64,000 bases of DNA from Nematostella vectensis (lineage: Eukaryota > Cnidaria > Anthozoa > Actiniaria > Edwardsiidae): NCBI RefSeq assembly GCF_932526225.1, contig NC_064046.1:8519719-8583718 (forward strand). The letters run 5' to 3'. The position numbers and the translations under genes were made by a program. The notes below the pieces were generated by a model. That model was given only the letters and a program-made list of their open reading frames with translations. It searched no databases and was not told the origin of the DNA. Shown here in pieces: positions 53,880 through 64,000 of the stretch (position 1 is its first letter; the number at the start of each line of letters is the position of its first letter).

Positions 53880-54446
53880 TCGCTAACTGTGGAATATTGA
53901 TATTCTCCCTACCTGTGGAATATTGATATTCTCCCTACCTGTGGAATATTGATATTCTCCCTACCTGTGGATTATTTTTATTCTCTCTAACTGCTGAATA
54001 CCAATATTCTCCCTACCTGTGGAACATTGATATTCTCCCTACCTGTGGTTTATAGGCGTTCTTCCCAACTGCTGAATATCAATATTCTCCCTACCTGTGG
54101 ATTATTGCCATTCTCTTTGACTGATGAATATCAATATTCTCCCTAACTGTGGAATATTGATATTCTCCCTACCTGTGGAATGTCAATATTCTCCCTACCT
54201 GTGGATTATTGACATTCTCTATGGCTGCTGAATATCAATATTCTCCCTACCTGTGGAATATTGATATTCTCCCTACCTGTGGATTATTGACATTCTCCCT
54301 ACCTGTGGATTATTGACATTCTCTATGACTGCTGAATATCAATATTCTGCCTACCTGTGGAATATTGATATTCTCCCTACCTGTGGATTATTGGCATTCT
54401 CTCTAACTGCCGAATATCAATATTCTCCCTACCTGTGGAATATTGA
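53880..54446. repeat. 26-bp minisatellite overlapping the end of a candidate exon
   Basis: About 20 units of ATTCTCCCTACCTGTGGAAT plus ATTGAT, many diverged. On the minus strand each good unit reads ATTCCACAGGTAGGGAG, which contains both CAG and GTAGG, a donor-like string. I count about 14 intact ones. The right-most copy coincides with the end of the candidate GPCR tail exon (54403-54571). Confidence 0.92.
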
Positions 54447-55447
54447 GTGAGTTTGTGTCTATTTGCTCCATGCGATCCCATAACTCCTTGCTGTACAGTT
54501 TACTGATTGGAGGATGATCTGGTTTCGCCATCACACTGTCAGGGTCCTTAGTAAAACAAACAATAACATTTCTTGTCGAAATTTGATTATACATTTGATT
54601 ATACATTTTAAAGAAGATTTTGGGAAGCGTGTGTTTGTGATGTGTACAATAAAGTCGAAATGAATTTTTGTTGACTATTTTTAAGAGTAAATTTTATAGT
54701 GCGACGCGCGCTACCATGGCCACCAATACAAAGTGTTATAGTGCGACGCGCGCTACCGTGGCCACCAGTACAAAATGTTTTAGTGCGACGTGCGCTACCA
54801 TGGCCACCAATACAAAGTGTTTTAGTGCGACGTTCGCTACCGTGGCCACCAATACAAAGTGTTATAGTGCGACGCGCGCTACCATAGCCACCAGTACAAA
54901 GTGTTATAGTGTGACGCGCGCTACCGTGGCCACCAGTACAAAGTGTTATAGTGTGACGTGCGCTACCGTGGCCACCAATACAAAGTGTTAATAAGAGAGC
55001 TAGTTAACCAGCATGCTAAAATCACAGTTTTGATTGGCTTACTTCATAAAACTGTCAAGGTGGTCACGCATAGACGCTTGTTTTAAAAGATTTAGTACTT
55101 CCTCATCAATTATAAATCTATCAATCCAAACATTCATTATTTTCTGCCTCGTTTTTTATCAAAACCTCGCTCCTTATAGAGCTTTTCTATTTCTGTGTTG
55201 CTACTCACTTTTACTGGTAAGACTTTCGCAGTGGAACGACTGACCTTATATGCGACTTTTTCTGCAAACAAAATCAAAACGGTATAGCACATGAGATGGA
55301 GCCAGACAGAAACCCTGTTATAACCTTGTAACAAGGATATATCGAAGCAGCCCATACGGTCCATACGAAACAATCCTTACTACTACCTTTCATTTTACTG
55401 ACACGTCTTTTCCCTTTTGGAGTCAAAATATTTCGAGTGTCGACTTG
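54403..55447 (-). CDS. Candidate cytoplasmic-tail exons of the adhesion GPCR
   Basis: Four minus-strand pieces join in phase: 55447-55387, 55261-55209, 55143-55043 and 54571-54403 (stop TAG). They give a basic, hydrophilic segment: VDTRNILTPKGKRRVSKMK, then EKVAYKVSRSTAKVLPVK, DEEVLNLLKQASMRDHLDSF and DPDSVMAKPDHPPISKLYSK. The first piece begins in phase 0, matching the end of the TM7 exon, so it can continue the receptor after NSE. Weak points are a 65-bp intron (55144-55208), a poor pyrimidine tract before 54571, and last codons falling inside a minisatellite. It could instead be a separate small gene or end earlier. Confidence 0.4.
54694..54990. repeat. 42-bp minisatellite
   Basis: Seven copies of GTGTTATAGTGCGACGCGCG plus CTACC(A/G)TGGCCACCA plus ATACAAA. 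The GC-rich half includes GCGCGC. It lies in the intron between two candidate tail exons. Period 42 keeps frames open. Confidence 0.93.
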
Positions 55448-55525
55448 CTGAAAAGAAAATCAATAACCTATCAATCTGTATATCAATATTTTAGCTACCA
55501 CCATTGATTTTTTTTTTTTTTGCGT

Positions 55526-56118
55526 ACCGTAAATGACCTAATAAACGCCCCCTATCTAAAGAACGCCTCTGGGCTAAACTTACAAGTTTGTGATGAACGC
55601 CCCTCTCTAATAAAAGCCCCCCTCTATTTAACGCCCCCCTCCCCTTCCCCGCTCCCTTCCCTGCCAGCTAAAAAACAAACAACATAGGAATTCCGGAAAT
55701 ATAAATGGTAATTTAATTGCCTTCCTGCTTAATCAACACTGACGAGTAGCGTCTTGTTCAATGTCATGTTCAAAATAAGGGTACTGCTCTCTAACGTTCC
55801 TGATCTCTATGCTTAGGATGTCTGCAATTTTCTTTCATTTTGTCCTCGCAGTGTAGCATCCAGGAATAACAAGACCTACTTCTCGATTCCGTTTACCGCA
55901 TACTTGCACCGTTAAATCATTGCATTCGTCGCACGGTAAACGCTTGCTACACAGGCTATAATTTAAAGTGATCCTGGCTGTGACTAGAACCCCACTGCAC
56001 TTGGATTTGTTATATTTTCATAGTTTGTGCCCTTTTCTGATAAACGCCTCCTATCTAATGAACGCACCCCCTCGGACCATCGGAATTTAATAAACGCCCC
56101 GCCCCGGTCATTTACGGT
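55526..56118. mobile_element. 593-bp MITE with ACCGTAAATGACC termini
   Basis: Perfect 13-bp terminal inverted repeats ACCGTAAATGACC / GGTCATTTACGGT, followed on both sides by AATAAACGCCCC-type sequence. There is no transposase ORF. The right half matches 29086-29450. It lies in a GPCR intron after the TM7 exon. Confidence 0.88.
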
Positions 56119-56419
56119 AAGTGCACTTCTATGTTTAAGATCTCCATTTGGAGATGTGTTAATCATTACACTCTCGCATGCTGATTTGCTCTAGTTTGGA
56201 AGTGGTTTACCCAGTTAGCAATCTTGATCAAACAATATAGCATTTTTACATAACAGTACCAAAATTCAGTATTCTCACCGACATTGAGACGGTACTGTGG
56301 AGATCGGTAGTGGAGTGCTTTTGACGAAACCTCCTGATGGCAGCGCGGACCTTGGTACGAGTAAATATTATCAAGGTTGTTTTAGATTTCTATTCTCTTC
56401 ATATCGATTTATTTGGCTA

Positions 56420-56500
56420 ATCAAAGCCTTGCTTTATCAGAGCTGGCCAATTAAAGCCTTGCTTTATCAGAGCTGGCCAATTAAAGCCTTGCTTTATTAG
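56420..56500. repeat. Three 29-bp tandem repeats beside the TM7 exon
   Basis: Unit AAAGCCTTGCTTTATCAGAG plus CTGGCCAATT, about three copies. On the coding (minus) strand it begins some 15 bp after the donor of exon 56557-56516. Confidence 0.85.
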
Positions 56501-56515
56501 AGTGGTTGTACTTAC

Positions 56516-59500
56516 CTCGCTATTTCCAATGCATTGGAATATGAAAATGCAAAATCCCTACAAAAAAGAATTTAGCCAAATATAAATTATTAACTATTTA
56601 TATCATTCTAGCTTTATTATGATTGCCGTTTTTAGGTTTAAACAAAAGTTATTTTTGTATAAAGCTTAGTAAATGTTATACTATATGGCCATTACCACAA
56701 GGAGTCACGAGACACTACGGCCATAACCACTAGGAGTCATGTGAAACTATGCATATGAAGAAACCGTTGTCGTTTTAGGGGTCTGGTACCGAGAAATTTT
56801 AGTTTTTTTCAGAGGCTTTCTCCATTTACTAAAAATCACGGTCACTGTTTTTCTCTTTTGAATACAATTCATAAAGTTTGCGAAGCACCTGCGGTACGGC
56901 AGCCTTAAAAATGACAAGAATCGTGCAGGTTTTCCAAATAAGGATCATCTGGGGAAAACGACAATTTATGGCTAAATTTTCTTGATATGGCCATTACTAC
57001 AAGGAGTCACGTGAAATTACGGCCATAACAACACGGAGTCACGTGACATTGCGGCCATAACCACAAGGAGTCACGTGACACTATGACCATGTCCACAAGG
57101 AGTCACGTGACACTGGCCATGTTCACAAGGAGTCACGTGAGACTGGCCAGACCCACATGGAGTCACGTGACACTGGCCATGTTCACGAGGAGTCACGTGA
57201 GAGTATGAGCATATTTTCAAGGATTCATCGTGGACATATTTACAAGGCATCACCAAGCCCATACCTGCAAAGAGTTTGAGATCGCGAACACGTATTGAAA
57301 CACAACAGTTTCCTTGGTAACTGCAAGCAGCCCGAAGACCCAAGTTATCCCCAGTAACGGCAGTAGGACTAGAGCCCCCTTAACACCAGCCCTATAAACA
57401 AATGGTTTTCAGGGTGAGATATTTGGGACAAGAGCTAGACTCGTGCTCGATTATATATCAAATGTTACTAAATATTAAACATATATATAAGTAGATACAA
57501 TGTTGCGTAAATATATAAATAAATATGAAAAGGTACAATTCAATAAAATGAAAATATCTTATAGGCTGTAAAATTAAGGTGTACCTAAAACTAATATTAT
57601 AGTTAAAAAAAGCTATATCCTTTAGATATATACACATCACAACAATTCACTTACAAGATTTGACGATACTCTGGTTCTGATTGAGAGGCTGATGACGTCA
57701 TAACTATCTTGACCACCATCGATAGAATCACGCAGTTCACCTGGAAAAGGCATAGCATCCGGGTCGTCCCAAAATAAACACGACAACGATCACAGCCACG
57801 CCCCTACTGGTCATTTCCTTAAAATTGTATAAAATAAACACGACCACAGCCGCGCCCCTTCTGGTCATAAACACGACAACGACCACAGCCACGCTCCTAC
57901 TGGTCATTTCCTTATAATTGTATAAAATAAACACGACAACGATCACAGCCACGCCCCTACTGGTCATTTCCTTATAATTGTATAAAATAAACACGACCAC
58001 AATCACAGCCACGCCCCTACTGGTCATTTCCTTATAATTTTATATATAAACACGACAACGATCACAACCACGCTCCTACTGGTCATTTCCTTATAATTGT
58101 ATAAAACAAACACGACAACGACCACAGCCACGCTCCTACTGGTCATTTCCTTATAATTGTATAAAACAAACACGACAACGATCACAGCCACGCTCCTACT
58201 GGTCATAAACACGACAACGACCACAGCCACGCCCCTTCTGGTCATAATAAACAAGACAAGGCACATAAGGCACACAAGGCACATAAACAAGACAACGATC
58301 ACAGCCACGCTCCTACTGGTCATAAACACGACAACGACCACAGCCACGCTCCTACTGGTCATTTCCTTATAATTGTATAAAACAAACACGACAACGACCA
58401 CAGCCACGCCCCTACTGGTCATTTCCTTATAATTGTATAAAATAAACACGACAACGACCACAGCCACGCTCCTACTGGTCATTTCCTTATAATTGTATAA
58501 TATATTTTGGGACAGGTGCCCCCTCCCCCTGCTACGGCCCTCTAATTAAGTATCTTTGTCAGGCTAGCAAACTGCAAAGTGAGAGAAACCATCCTTTTCT
58601 ATCGGCCTATTAAGGCAAGCGAATGTAATACTGTCGAACAAATTTCGTAAACAAAATATTCAACTTTGTTTTAGGATGGTTACTTTGAAATTTTTTTCAC
58701 AAATTTAGTCTTTAAATGTTGAGAGAAAACACTGAAAATGTAAGATTTTCTTGGCCTCATTAACCGTAGGCCGTACAGAAGGGGCATCACGATTCAACAA
58801 GTTTCCATACCAGGATGATGGCGACCACAGGGCCGAGGAAGGCCCAGATGAAGCCTTTATCCATCGAGAGCCAACAGCTATCAAGAGAACCCACATATAC
58901 AGCGTTAACAACAGCCAGAACAAAACTCAAGGGTCAACCCAGATATACAATGTGGACAACAGCGTGGACAGAACTCATAAATATATTTAGTATAAATCCA
59001 CTCACATACAATCACGAATCTCGCAATTTGATTGGCTCCCGTACTCACTATCTATTAAGCCATAGATAGTGAGTAGCGAAAAAGCCGGCGATTTCGCGCC
59101 AAAAGTGGTTATTTATTCTTGAGAATTTTTCGATTGTAGTATGTGAGTGGAATAATACTAAAACAATTAGACTACTCGTTCTCGTTTTTATGAGTCGTTG
59201 ACTATCTATTGACACATAGAAAACTCGAACTCGTAGTCTAATTGTTAAATATGTTTTTCACACGCTGCCCTCGACCCGCTTAGTCCCGCCCTTCTAATTT
59301 ACATACGCTGCCCTTGTCCCATATCCAGACGAGTCAACAGATGCAGCCACGCCCACCATGATCGCCGGGAATCCTGGAAAAAGAGAAAACAGTATAAGCT
59401 TATTAACACACTGCGAACATAACAAATGGATCACATAACACACTGCGAACATAACACACTGCACACATAACACACTGCGCACATAACACATTGCACGCAT

Positions 59501-62500
59501 AACACACTGCGCACATAACACACTGCGCACATAACACACTGCGCACATAACACACTGCGCACATAACACACTGCACACATAACAAATTGCTCACATAACA
59601 CAATGCGCACATAACACACTGCGCACATAACACACTGCACACATAACAAATTGCTCACATAACACACTGCGCACATAACACACTGCGCACATAACGCACT
59701 GCACACATAACACACTGCGCACATAACACACTGCACACATAACACATTGCCCACATAACACACTGCGCACATAACACACTGCGCACATAACACACTGCGC
59801 ACATAACACACCGCGCATATAACACATTGCGCACATAACACACTGCACACATAACACATTGCGCACATAACACACCGCGCATATAACACATTGCGCACAT
59901 AACACACTGCACACATAACACATTGCTCACATAACACACTGCGCACATAACACACCGCGCATATAACACATTGCGCACATAACACACCGCGCATATAACC
60001 CATTTCGCACATAACACTACCAGACTGATGCTTGTTATTTAGTAAGGGATAAGTGGTATTTCGTAGGATCTCACCCCAGCCGAATATGTAATAATACTTG
60101 AGTTTGACGCCCTCAGCACCAAAGACAGTCACGATCTTCATGTAGAGATGAAATCCCTCAATACACATCCAGGTGAACGAGGCCGAGAAGAGGTAGTGCA
60201 GCATCAGAGCCACTATGCGGCATAGAACCTGTGAGAGCGGGTAGAGCACGTGGTCACCACGTGCATAACGCATGGCAATACGCGATTTAAGGGTGCTTTT
60301 TATCGGTTTTTGGATTTCATCCTGCACTAGCGAATCCAAACTGAACGTGAAAAGGTGTGGAAAATAAAAGAAATGTACCAAAATATGTATGGAGTCAAGT
60401 TATATGCAATCGCCTCCATTCAGTCCCAAATTTGTTTTCAATTGGTTTAAAAGCGTAAGCCAGTCACCCACCCCACCCCCCTACGGTCAATGATTCGCCC
60501 ATGTCGTGACTAAAATAACTTTGGTTGGATACCATCACAAATTTGGTAATAAACATTTTCTTTTGTCAGCCATCTTGGATTTTATCTATCGTTGGTTATG
60601 AACTTGTGGAGAACACGGGAAGAATCTCTAGTGAGATCTTTCTTATAGAGTTATTGAATACGCTTCATTTCTTCGTAACAAATGCCTCTTCTACACGTTT
60701 TGCTCCATAAAAAACAAAACTTGCCGATCAAATATGACCACTCATAATAAAGGAGTGTGAAACTATATTGCTAAGACGTTCCATTGAAGGTATTTTTCCT
60801 GTTAGGAATACATGCCTCAAATCTGGTCGCGTTGATCCCGAGTAAAAACAGACTTTGCGAGAGCAGGATGCTGAGGGCCAGGTTCATGTGGATGCGATGT
60901 CTATCGGTCGAGAGCGACCTACAAGCATAACATGGGTATACATAAGTCGTGATCTTCAACATAAGCCTATATTCTATTGGAAGTACGCCCAAATTGTGCT
61001 CCTTGTAAACACTGACAAAATAAACATACATGGGCACAGGTGTGCACCTCAGGGAATGCGCGCGCACCTTCTCTTTGGCCTGATCTGTGGTGGATCACGC
61101 CATTTTGTCATCCTAGCAGTGTGAACGTGTTAAAAAGAATCCATTTCCATCGGCCCAATTGGGAAAGCCAATGCAATATTTTCGATTGAATTTGGTAAAT
61201 AAGTATTAAAACTCTGTTTTTAGATGGTAATTTCGAGATTTATCACACTATGTGCCTTCGAATATTGAATAAAAAAATAAAATGGTGTGGCTTCAGTGGC
61301 TTTTTAATTTTTTGCCTCTCTCTGTTGTTCCTTGGCACCAGTATAACCTGTGAAAGCCGCTAGATACACGCAAGAATTCCATCGAAATGATTTCATGTTT
61401 TATCGGGGTTATGCGTACTCACTCTATAGCCGAGAAGACAAGCAGAGTGATAAACAGAGTAGCGATGGACATCCCACAGCCTATGAATGTTATGACATCG
61501 AGGGCGAGGACATGTCTAGGGGAAATCTGCCAAGAAACAGGAAAGTGCTGGCAAGCCATAGAAAAGCGCAATGCGGGCGGCGCGCGATCGCGTTATAATG
61601 TGCAATGGGTATTTTCTTAAAGATTGTCGATTTGCTTGAATCTACGTCAACAAAGCCAATTAGCTTTGTATTGAGCTTAGGGTTTTTGACGAGCCTAGGG
61701 CAAAAGTAAAGGGAAAACCGAATCCAAGCGTTGTTCTTGTAACGGTTACCAGGGGGATCTAGGGGTGGGCCGAGCGGGCTCGCCCCCCCCCCCCCTATTC
61801 TCAGATATTTGGCCTTGAAATAATGAAATAACAAAAAATATAAGGGAAAATGCACGGTAGAACATTGACTCCGTCCCCCTTTCTTGAAACCCTTGCTTTG
61901 CCCCCCCCCCCCTTTCTGGATCCGCACCTGGTTACAGTAGCCGTCCTGATGTAGGACTGCAAGTAAAGCCCAAAGCGTTAAAATTTTTCGGCTTCTGTTT
62001 TGTCTGTCTTCCCCTATACTTCCTTACATATTTTCCAGACACTGTATCCAATGGGATCCAGAGATGTAGCTGTTAAGCCCTGTGCAAACTGCGCCAGCAT
62101 TGCTTTAAACACCGTGTTGGGAGGTGCTGGCTGGTGCTGGCGAGTGTTGGCGAAAGTTTGATTGAGTTCAAACTTTTGGCCTGTACTACGCCAGCATCTC
62201 CTTTGTCTCGTAGTCATTCGAGCACATCACAGCTTTGCTGACGCAGTTTGCAAACGAACCCAGCAATACTGGGCTCATTTGGATTGTTTCCATAGCGTTA
62301 GTCGCGAAACCGATATATGACGGAAATGTCAGAACACAACCCCAGGTGCTATTTTGTCACTCGTAGTCGTAAACATGGCAACCGCTACAACATCAGAGGG
62401 CAAAAAAGACCCAGATTTAACCGGAATCCAGTTTCCCAAGTAAAATGGTGGGGTCTTGGGTTGCCTTTGGTCCTGTCATGCATCAAACGCCAGTCACGCG

Positions 62501-63583
62501 TGAACTTATTACCCAACGTGCTGGAGATGTGTTGGGGCAGTTTACAAACCGGCCTAACTCCGGCCCAGCTCTCCGCCAGCATTGCACAGCGTTTTGATTC
62601 TTCTACGCTTAGGGCATAAAAACCTATTTTTCTTTTATTATATCAGTTGAGTGACCTAAAGAAGCATACAGATTCATGAGGGGCTCTTCGTGTTAGCTTC
62701 CGTCCCTCCATGCTCGAGGACTCAAGGCTGGACTCGGCGCTTTTTTTTGGCCGCAAAAAGACCAGACTTTTTGAGAGCGCGCGACCAAAGAACGCTGAGC
62801 CTGGAGCATGGTTGTCTTTTCTCTGGTCCAAGGAAGACGCGGGATTTAGAGGATTTATCGATATGGCACTGTAATACAATTGTGGACTTACCTTGTAACC
62901 TTTGAATTGCGTAAGCACAGCGAAACTTGTTAAATGATGAGTCTTGCACTGCGCATGCGTCGTATTTGTTGCATTACTAACGAGTGTCACGCCATCTGTG
63001 GCCCATGAGCTGGGACATACAAAAATTGAAGTAAAATACGGCATTGAATTTACTTTATCATATTCACTGGTAGAGCTTGTGATGATGGCGAAGTAGAATT
63101 CCCTGAAAAATAGCAGTGCTCCTGTGGCACAGTCGGTTAGCGCGTCGTACTTATAGGCAGTACGGGCGTGTCCCGTGTGCGCCATGAAATGCGAAGGTCG
63201 AGAGTTCAATCCTCTCCAGGAGCACAATTTTTATTTTCTTAAATAGTATCTCAGTGTATAATCATGAAAGATATTCTTTTAAATCCTTGATGTAAGTGCT
63301 CCTGTGGCACAGTCGGTTAGCGCGTCGTACTTATAGGCAGTACGGGCGTGTCCCGTGGGCGCCATGAAATGCGAAGGTCGAGAGTTCGATCCTCTCCAGG
63401 AGCACTTACCCTTGTAACGCGTTGTTTAATATGTGAACTAAAGATATGCTCGTTATTTGGCACAAAGCTCTTGAAATACAAAAACGCGAGGATGTGCCCA
63501 TTATAAGTATAATGCATTGCGACTCACTTGTAAGTTTTGTTCCAGTACACACAAATACGATCTCCTGTCTCCTTCATACTTTC
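56516..63583 (-). CDS. Adhesion G-protein-coupled receptor (GPS and 7TM; N-terminus off window)
   Basis: Minus-strand exons 63583-63528, 63009-62892, 61526-61423, 60918-60816, 60228-60075, 59373-59307, 58877-58811, 57740-57655, 57391-57265 and 56557-56516 total 924 nt, exactly 308 codons, with all phases matching. The first two form the autoproteolytic GPS (ICVYWNKTY, SWATDGVTLVS, HHLTSFAVL), with cleavage expected at HL/T. Membrane segments: TM1 LALDVITFIGCGMSIATLFI, TM2 HMNLALSILLSQSLFLLGIN, TM3 VALMLHYLFSASFTWMCIEG, TM4 starting YYYIFGWGFPAIMVGV, TM5 GFIWAFLGPVVAIIL, TM6 ALVLLPLLGITWVFGLLA, TM7 YVFAISNSLQGFCIFIFQC. This is class B2 (latrophilin-like core). The subfamily cannot be set because the extracellular part, including most of GAIN, lies beyond 64000. 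The intron after exon 60918-60816 has a GC donor. Confidence 0.95.
56690..57210. repeat. CACGTG-containing tandem repeat around the dispersed element
   Basis: About seven units of roughly 30 bp (GGCCATAACCACAAGGAGTC plus ACGTGACACT) lie at 56985-57205, plus two more at 56690-56750 on the other side of the 56755 element. Nearly every unit has TCACGTGA, an E-box palindrome. It lies in the intron following the TM6 exon. Confidence 0.85.
56755..56985. repeat. Dispersed element copy B (also at 27238)
   Basis: Same block order and orientation as 27238-27505, including GCGAAGCACCTGCGGTACGG and CCTTAAAAATGACAAG. It lies in the GPCR intron between the TM6 and TM7 exons and is framed by GGAGTCACGTGA-type repeats. 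Confidence 0.8.
57767..58500. repeat. 60-bp minisatellite in a GPCR intron
   Basis: About a dozen units built from AACACGACAACGATCACAGC, CACGCCCCTACTGGTCAT and an optional TTCCTTATAATTGTATAAAA; units without the last part are about 36 bp. Its edge is about 27 bp from the TM5 exon acceptor (57740, minus strand). Repeat ORFs seen here are artefacts. A C-rich dispersed end follows at 58507-58545. Confidence 0.94.
59036..59247. mobile_element. Two adjacent hairpins
   Basis: 59036-59074 holds TACTCACTATCTATTAAGCC / ATAGATAGTGAGTA, a small palindrome. 59162-59247 has arms AACAATTAGACTACTCGTTC and CTCGTAGTCTAATTGTT with a loop of about 35 bp. Both are short, non-coding foldbacks in a GPCR intron. 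Confidence 0.7.
59403..60010. repeat. 16-bp minisatellite in the TM3-TM4 intron
   Basis: About 38 copies of CACACTGCGCACATAA with scattered changes (CACACTGCACACATAA, CACACCGCGCATATAA). Three units equal 48 bp, so all frames repeat with a 16-residue period, creating Cys/Val-rich false ORFs on the minus strand, one of which fuses to the genuine TM3 exon. The array stops 29 bp from the TM4 exon acceptor. Confidence 0.96.
61738..61935. mobile_element. C-rich inverted-repeat element, tentative
   Basis: Left GGTTACCAGGGGGATCTAGG and right TTTCTGGATCCGCACCTGG are loosely inverted, with poly-C runs inside each end (61783 and 61901). Similar to the CGTAGCCAGG type elsewhere in the window but more decayed. 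Confidence 0.45.
61936..62891. other. GPCR intron between the GPS and TM1 exons
   Basis: Contains several short GCCAGCAT / ATGCTGGC-type inverted motifs at 62090-62200 and 62560-62585, matching a decayed foldback about 500 bp long. No exon or RNA gene was seen. Confidence 0.45.
63118..63224 (+). tRNA. tRNA-Ile (UAU anticodon), intron-containing
   Basis: Acceptor stem GCTCCTG pairs with CAGGAGC and is followed by the discriminator A. The D arm contains GGCACAGTCGGTTAGCGC. The anticodon stem TCGTA pairs with TGCGA (one G-T), and the loop CTTATAA gives anticodon TAT. The T arm is GAGAG-TTCAATC-CTCTC. An intron of about 33 nt sits after position 37, as in animal tRNA-Ile(UAU) genes. A TTTTT terminator follows within 8 bp. 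It lies antisense in a GPCR intron. Confidence 0.93.
63298..63404 (+). tRNA. tRNA-Ile (UAU anticodon), second copy
   Basis: Same structure as the copy 180 bp upstream. It differs in the T loop (TTCGATC rather than TTCAATC) and by one base in the intron (CGTGGGCG rather than CGTGTGCG). The GTGCTCCTGTGGCACAGTCG start and GGAGCAC end are shared, so this is a tandem duplication. No run of four T's follows within the next 20 bp, so termination may be less efficient than in copy 1. Confidence 0.92.
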
Positions 63584-63814
63584 CTAAAAATAACACGACC
63601 ACAAGACAATGCTTTTAAGACAATTGTTCTTTAGCGCAGGCATTTAGGAACAGTGATTGGCTAATAAACCATATAAGTTTGAGGGAGCCAATGAAAGACG
63701 CCGATATTACCATGACAACCCACCCCTTCATATCATATCAAACATATTCCCCACGGATAGTGTCCTTCGTTCGCAGTGCCTTATATGGTCACATATGCCC
63801 ATAGGAGTACTACA

Positions 63815-64000
63815 TAGAAGTACATTTAGAAGTACATAGCCCATTTAGAAGTACATAGCCCATTTAGAAGTACATAGCCCATTTAGAAGTACATAGCCCA
63901 TTTAGAAGTACATAGCCCATTTAGAAGTACATAGCCCATTTAGAAGTACATAGCCCATTTAGAAGTACATAGCCCATTTAGAAGTACATAGCCCATTTAG
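63815..64000. repeat. 19-bp minisatellite running off the window
   Basis: At least nine copies of TTTAGAAGTACATAGCCCA, nearly identical, continuing past the right edge. It lies in the GPCR intron upstream of the GPS exon. Confidence 0.95.

Noticed and set aside
56283-56298. 16-nt micro-exon after the TM7 exon (CCACAG ... GTGAGA on minus)
   Set aside because: Its length shifts the next candidate tail exon into a frame with an early stop.
57737-58482. Hydrophobic repeat ORFs (VVVVFILYNYKE type)
   Set aside because: Produced by the 60-bp minisatellite; the frames appear on both strands and end with the array.
59294-60381. 316-codon Cys/Val-rich ORF fused to a TM3 segment
   Set aside because: Only 60075-60228 is a real exon; the rest is the 16-bp intronic repeat read through the donor.

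Overview
The window looks like nuclear DNA of an early-branching animal, most likely an anthozoan cnidarian such as a sea anemone. The evidence is intron-rich orthologues of animal genes (katanin p80, CBF-beta, SPT16, an adhesion GPCR), GT-AG introns with consistent phases, many short inverted-repeat elements, abundant minisatellites, and a CR1/L2-like LINE. Species was not determined by any search.

Layout, left to right. (1) 142-10852, plus strand: 20 exons of KATNB1; the 5' end lies off the window. (2) 10853-14632: convergent intergenic space. (3) 14633-18177, minus strand: CBFB, five exons. (4) 18178-20428: intergenic with two strong hairpins. (5) 20429-26262, plus strand: a secreted, probably GPI-anchored protein with two WSC-like and two Ly6/uPAR-like domains; a 142-codon ORF (24583-25011, minus) is nested in one of its introns. 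(6) 26263-29642: intergenic, mostly repeats, ending in a CRE/YY1/CCAAT-type promoter. (7) 29643-49390, plus strand: complete SUPT16H, 36 exons and 1043 codons, with an intact-frame but 5'-truncated LINE (32908-35169) in intron 6. (8) 52429-52830, plus strand: a small single-exon gene of unknown function. (9) 54403-63583, minus strand: an adhesion GPCR from the GPS motif through all seven membrane segments; its N-terminus runs off the right edge and its cytoplasmic tail is only tentatively modelled. Two intron-containing tRNA-Ile(UAU) genes sit antisense in its first visible intron.

KATNB1 and SUPT16H are housekeeping-type genes (microtubule severing; histone chaperoning), CBFB is the partner of Runx factors, and the WSC/Ly6 and GPCR genes are surface proteins; nothing suggests a shared pathway or operon.

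The most striking non-genic signal is the relation between minisatellites and splice junctions. In KATNB1 (1301-2679) and SUPT16H (46107-46427) the tandem unit contains the last bases of the exon plus the 5' splice site, so the donor is repeated about 42 and 10 times in a row. At least six other arrays start or end within about 30 bp of a splice site.
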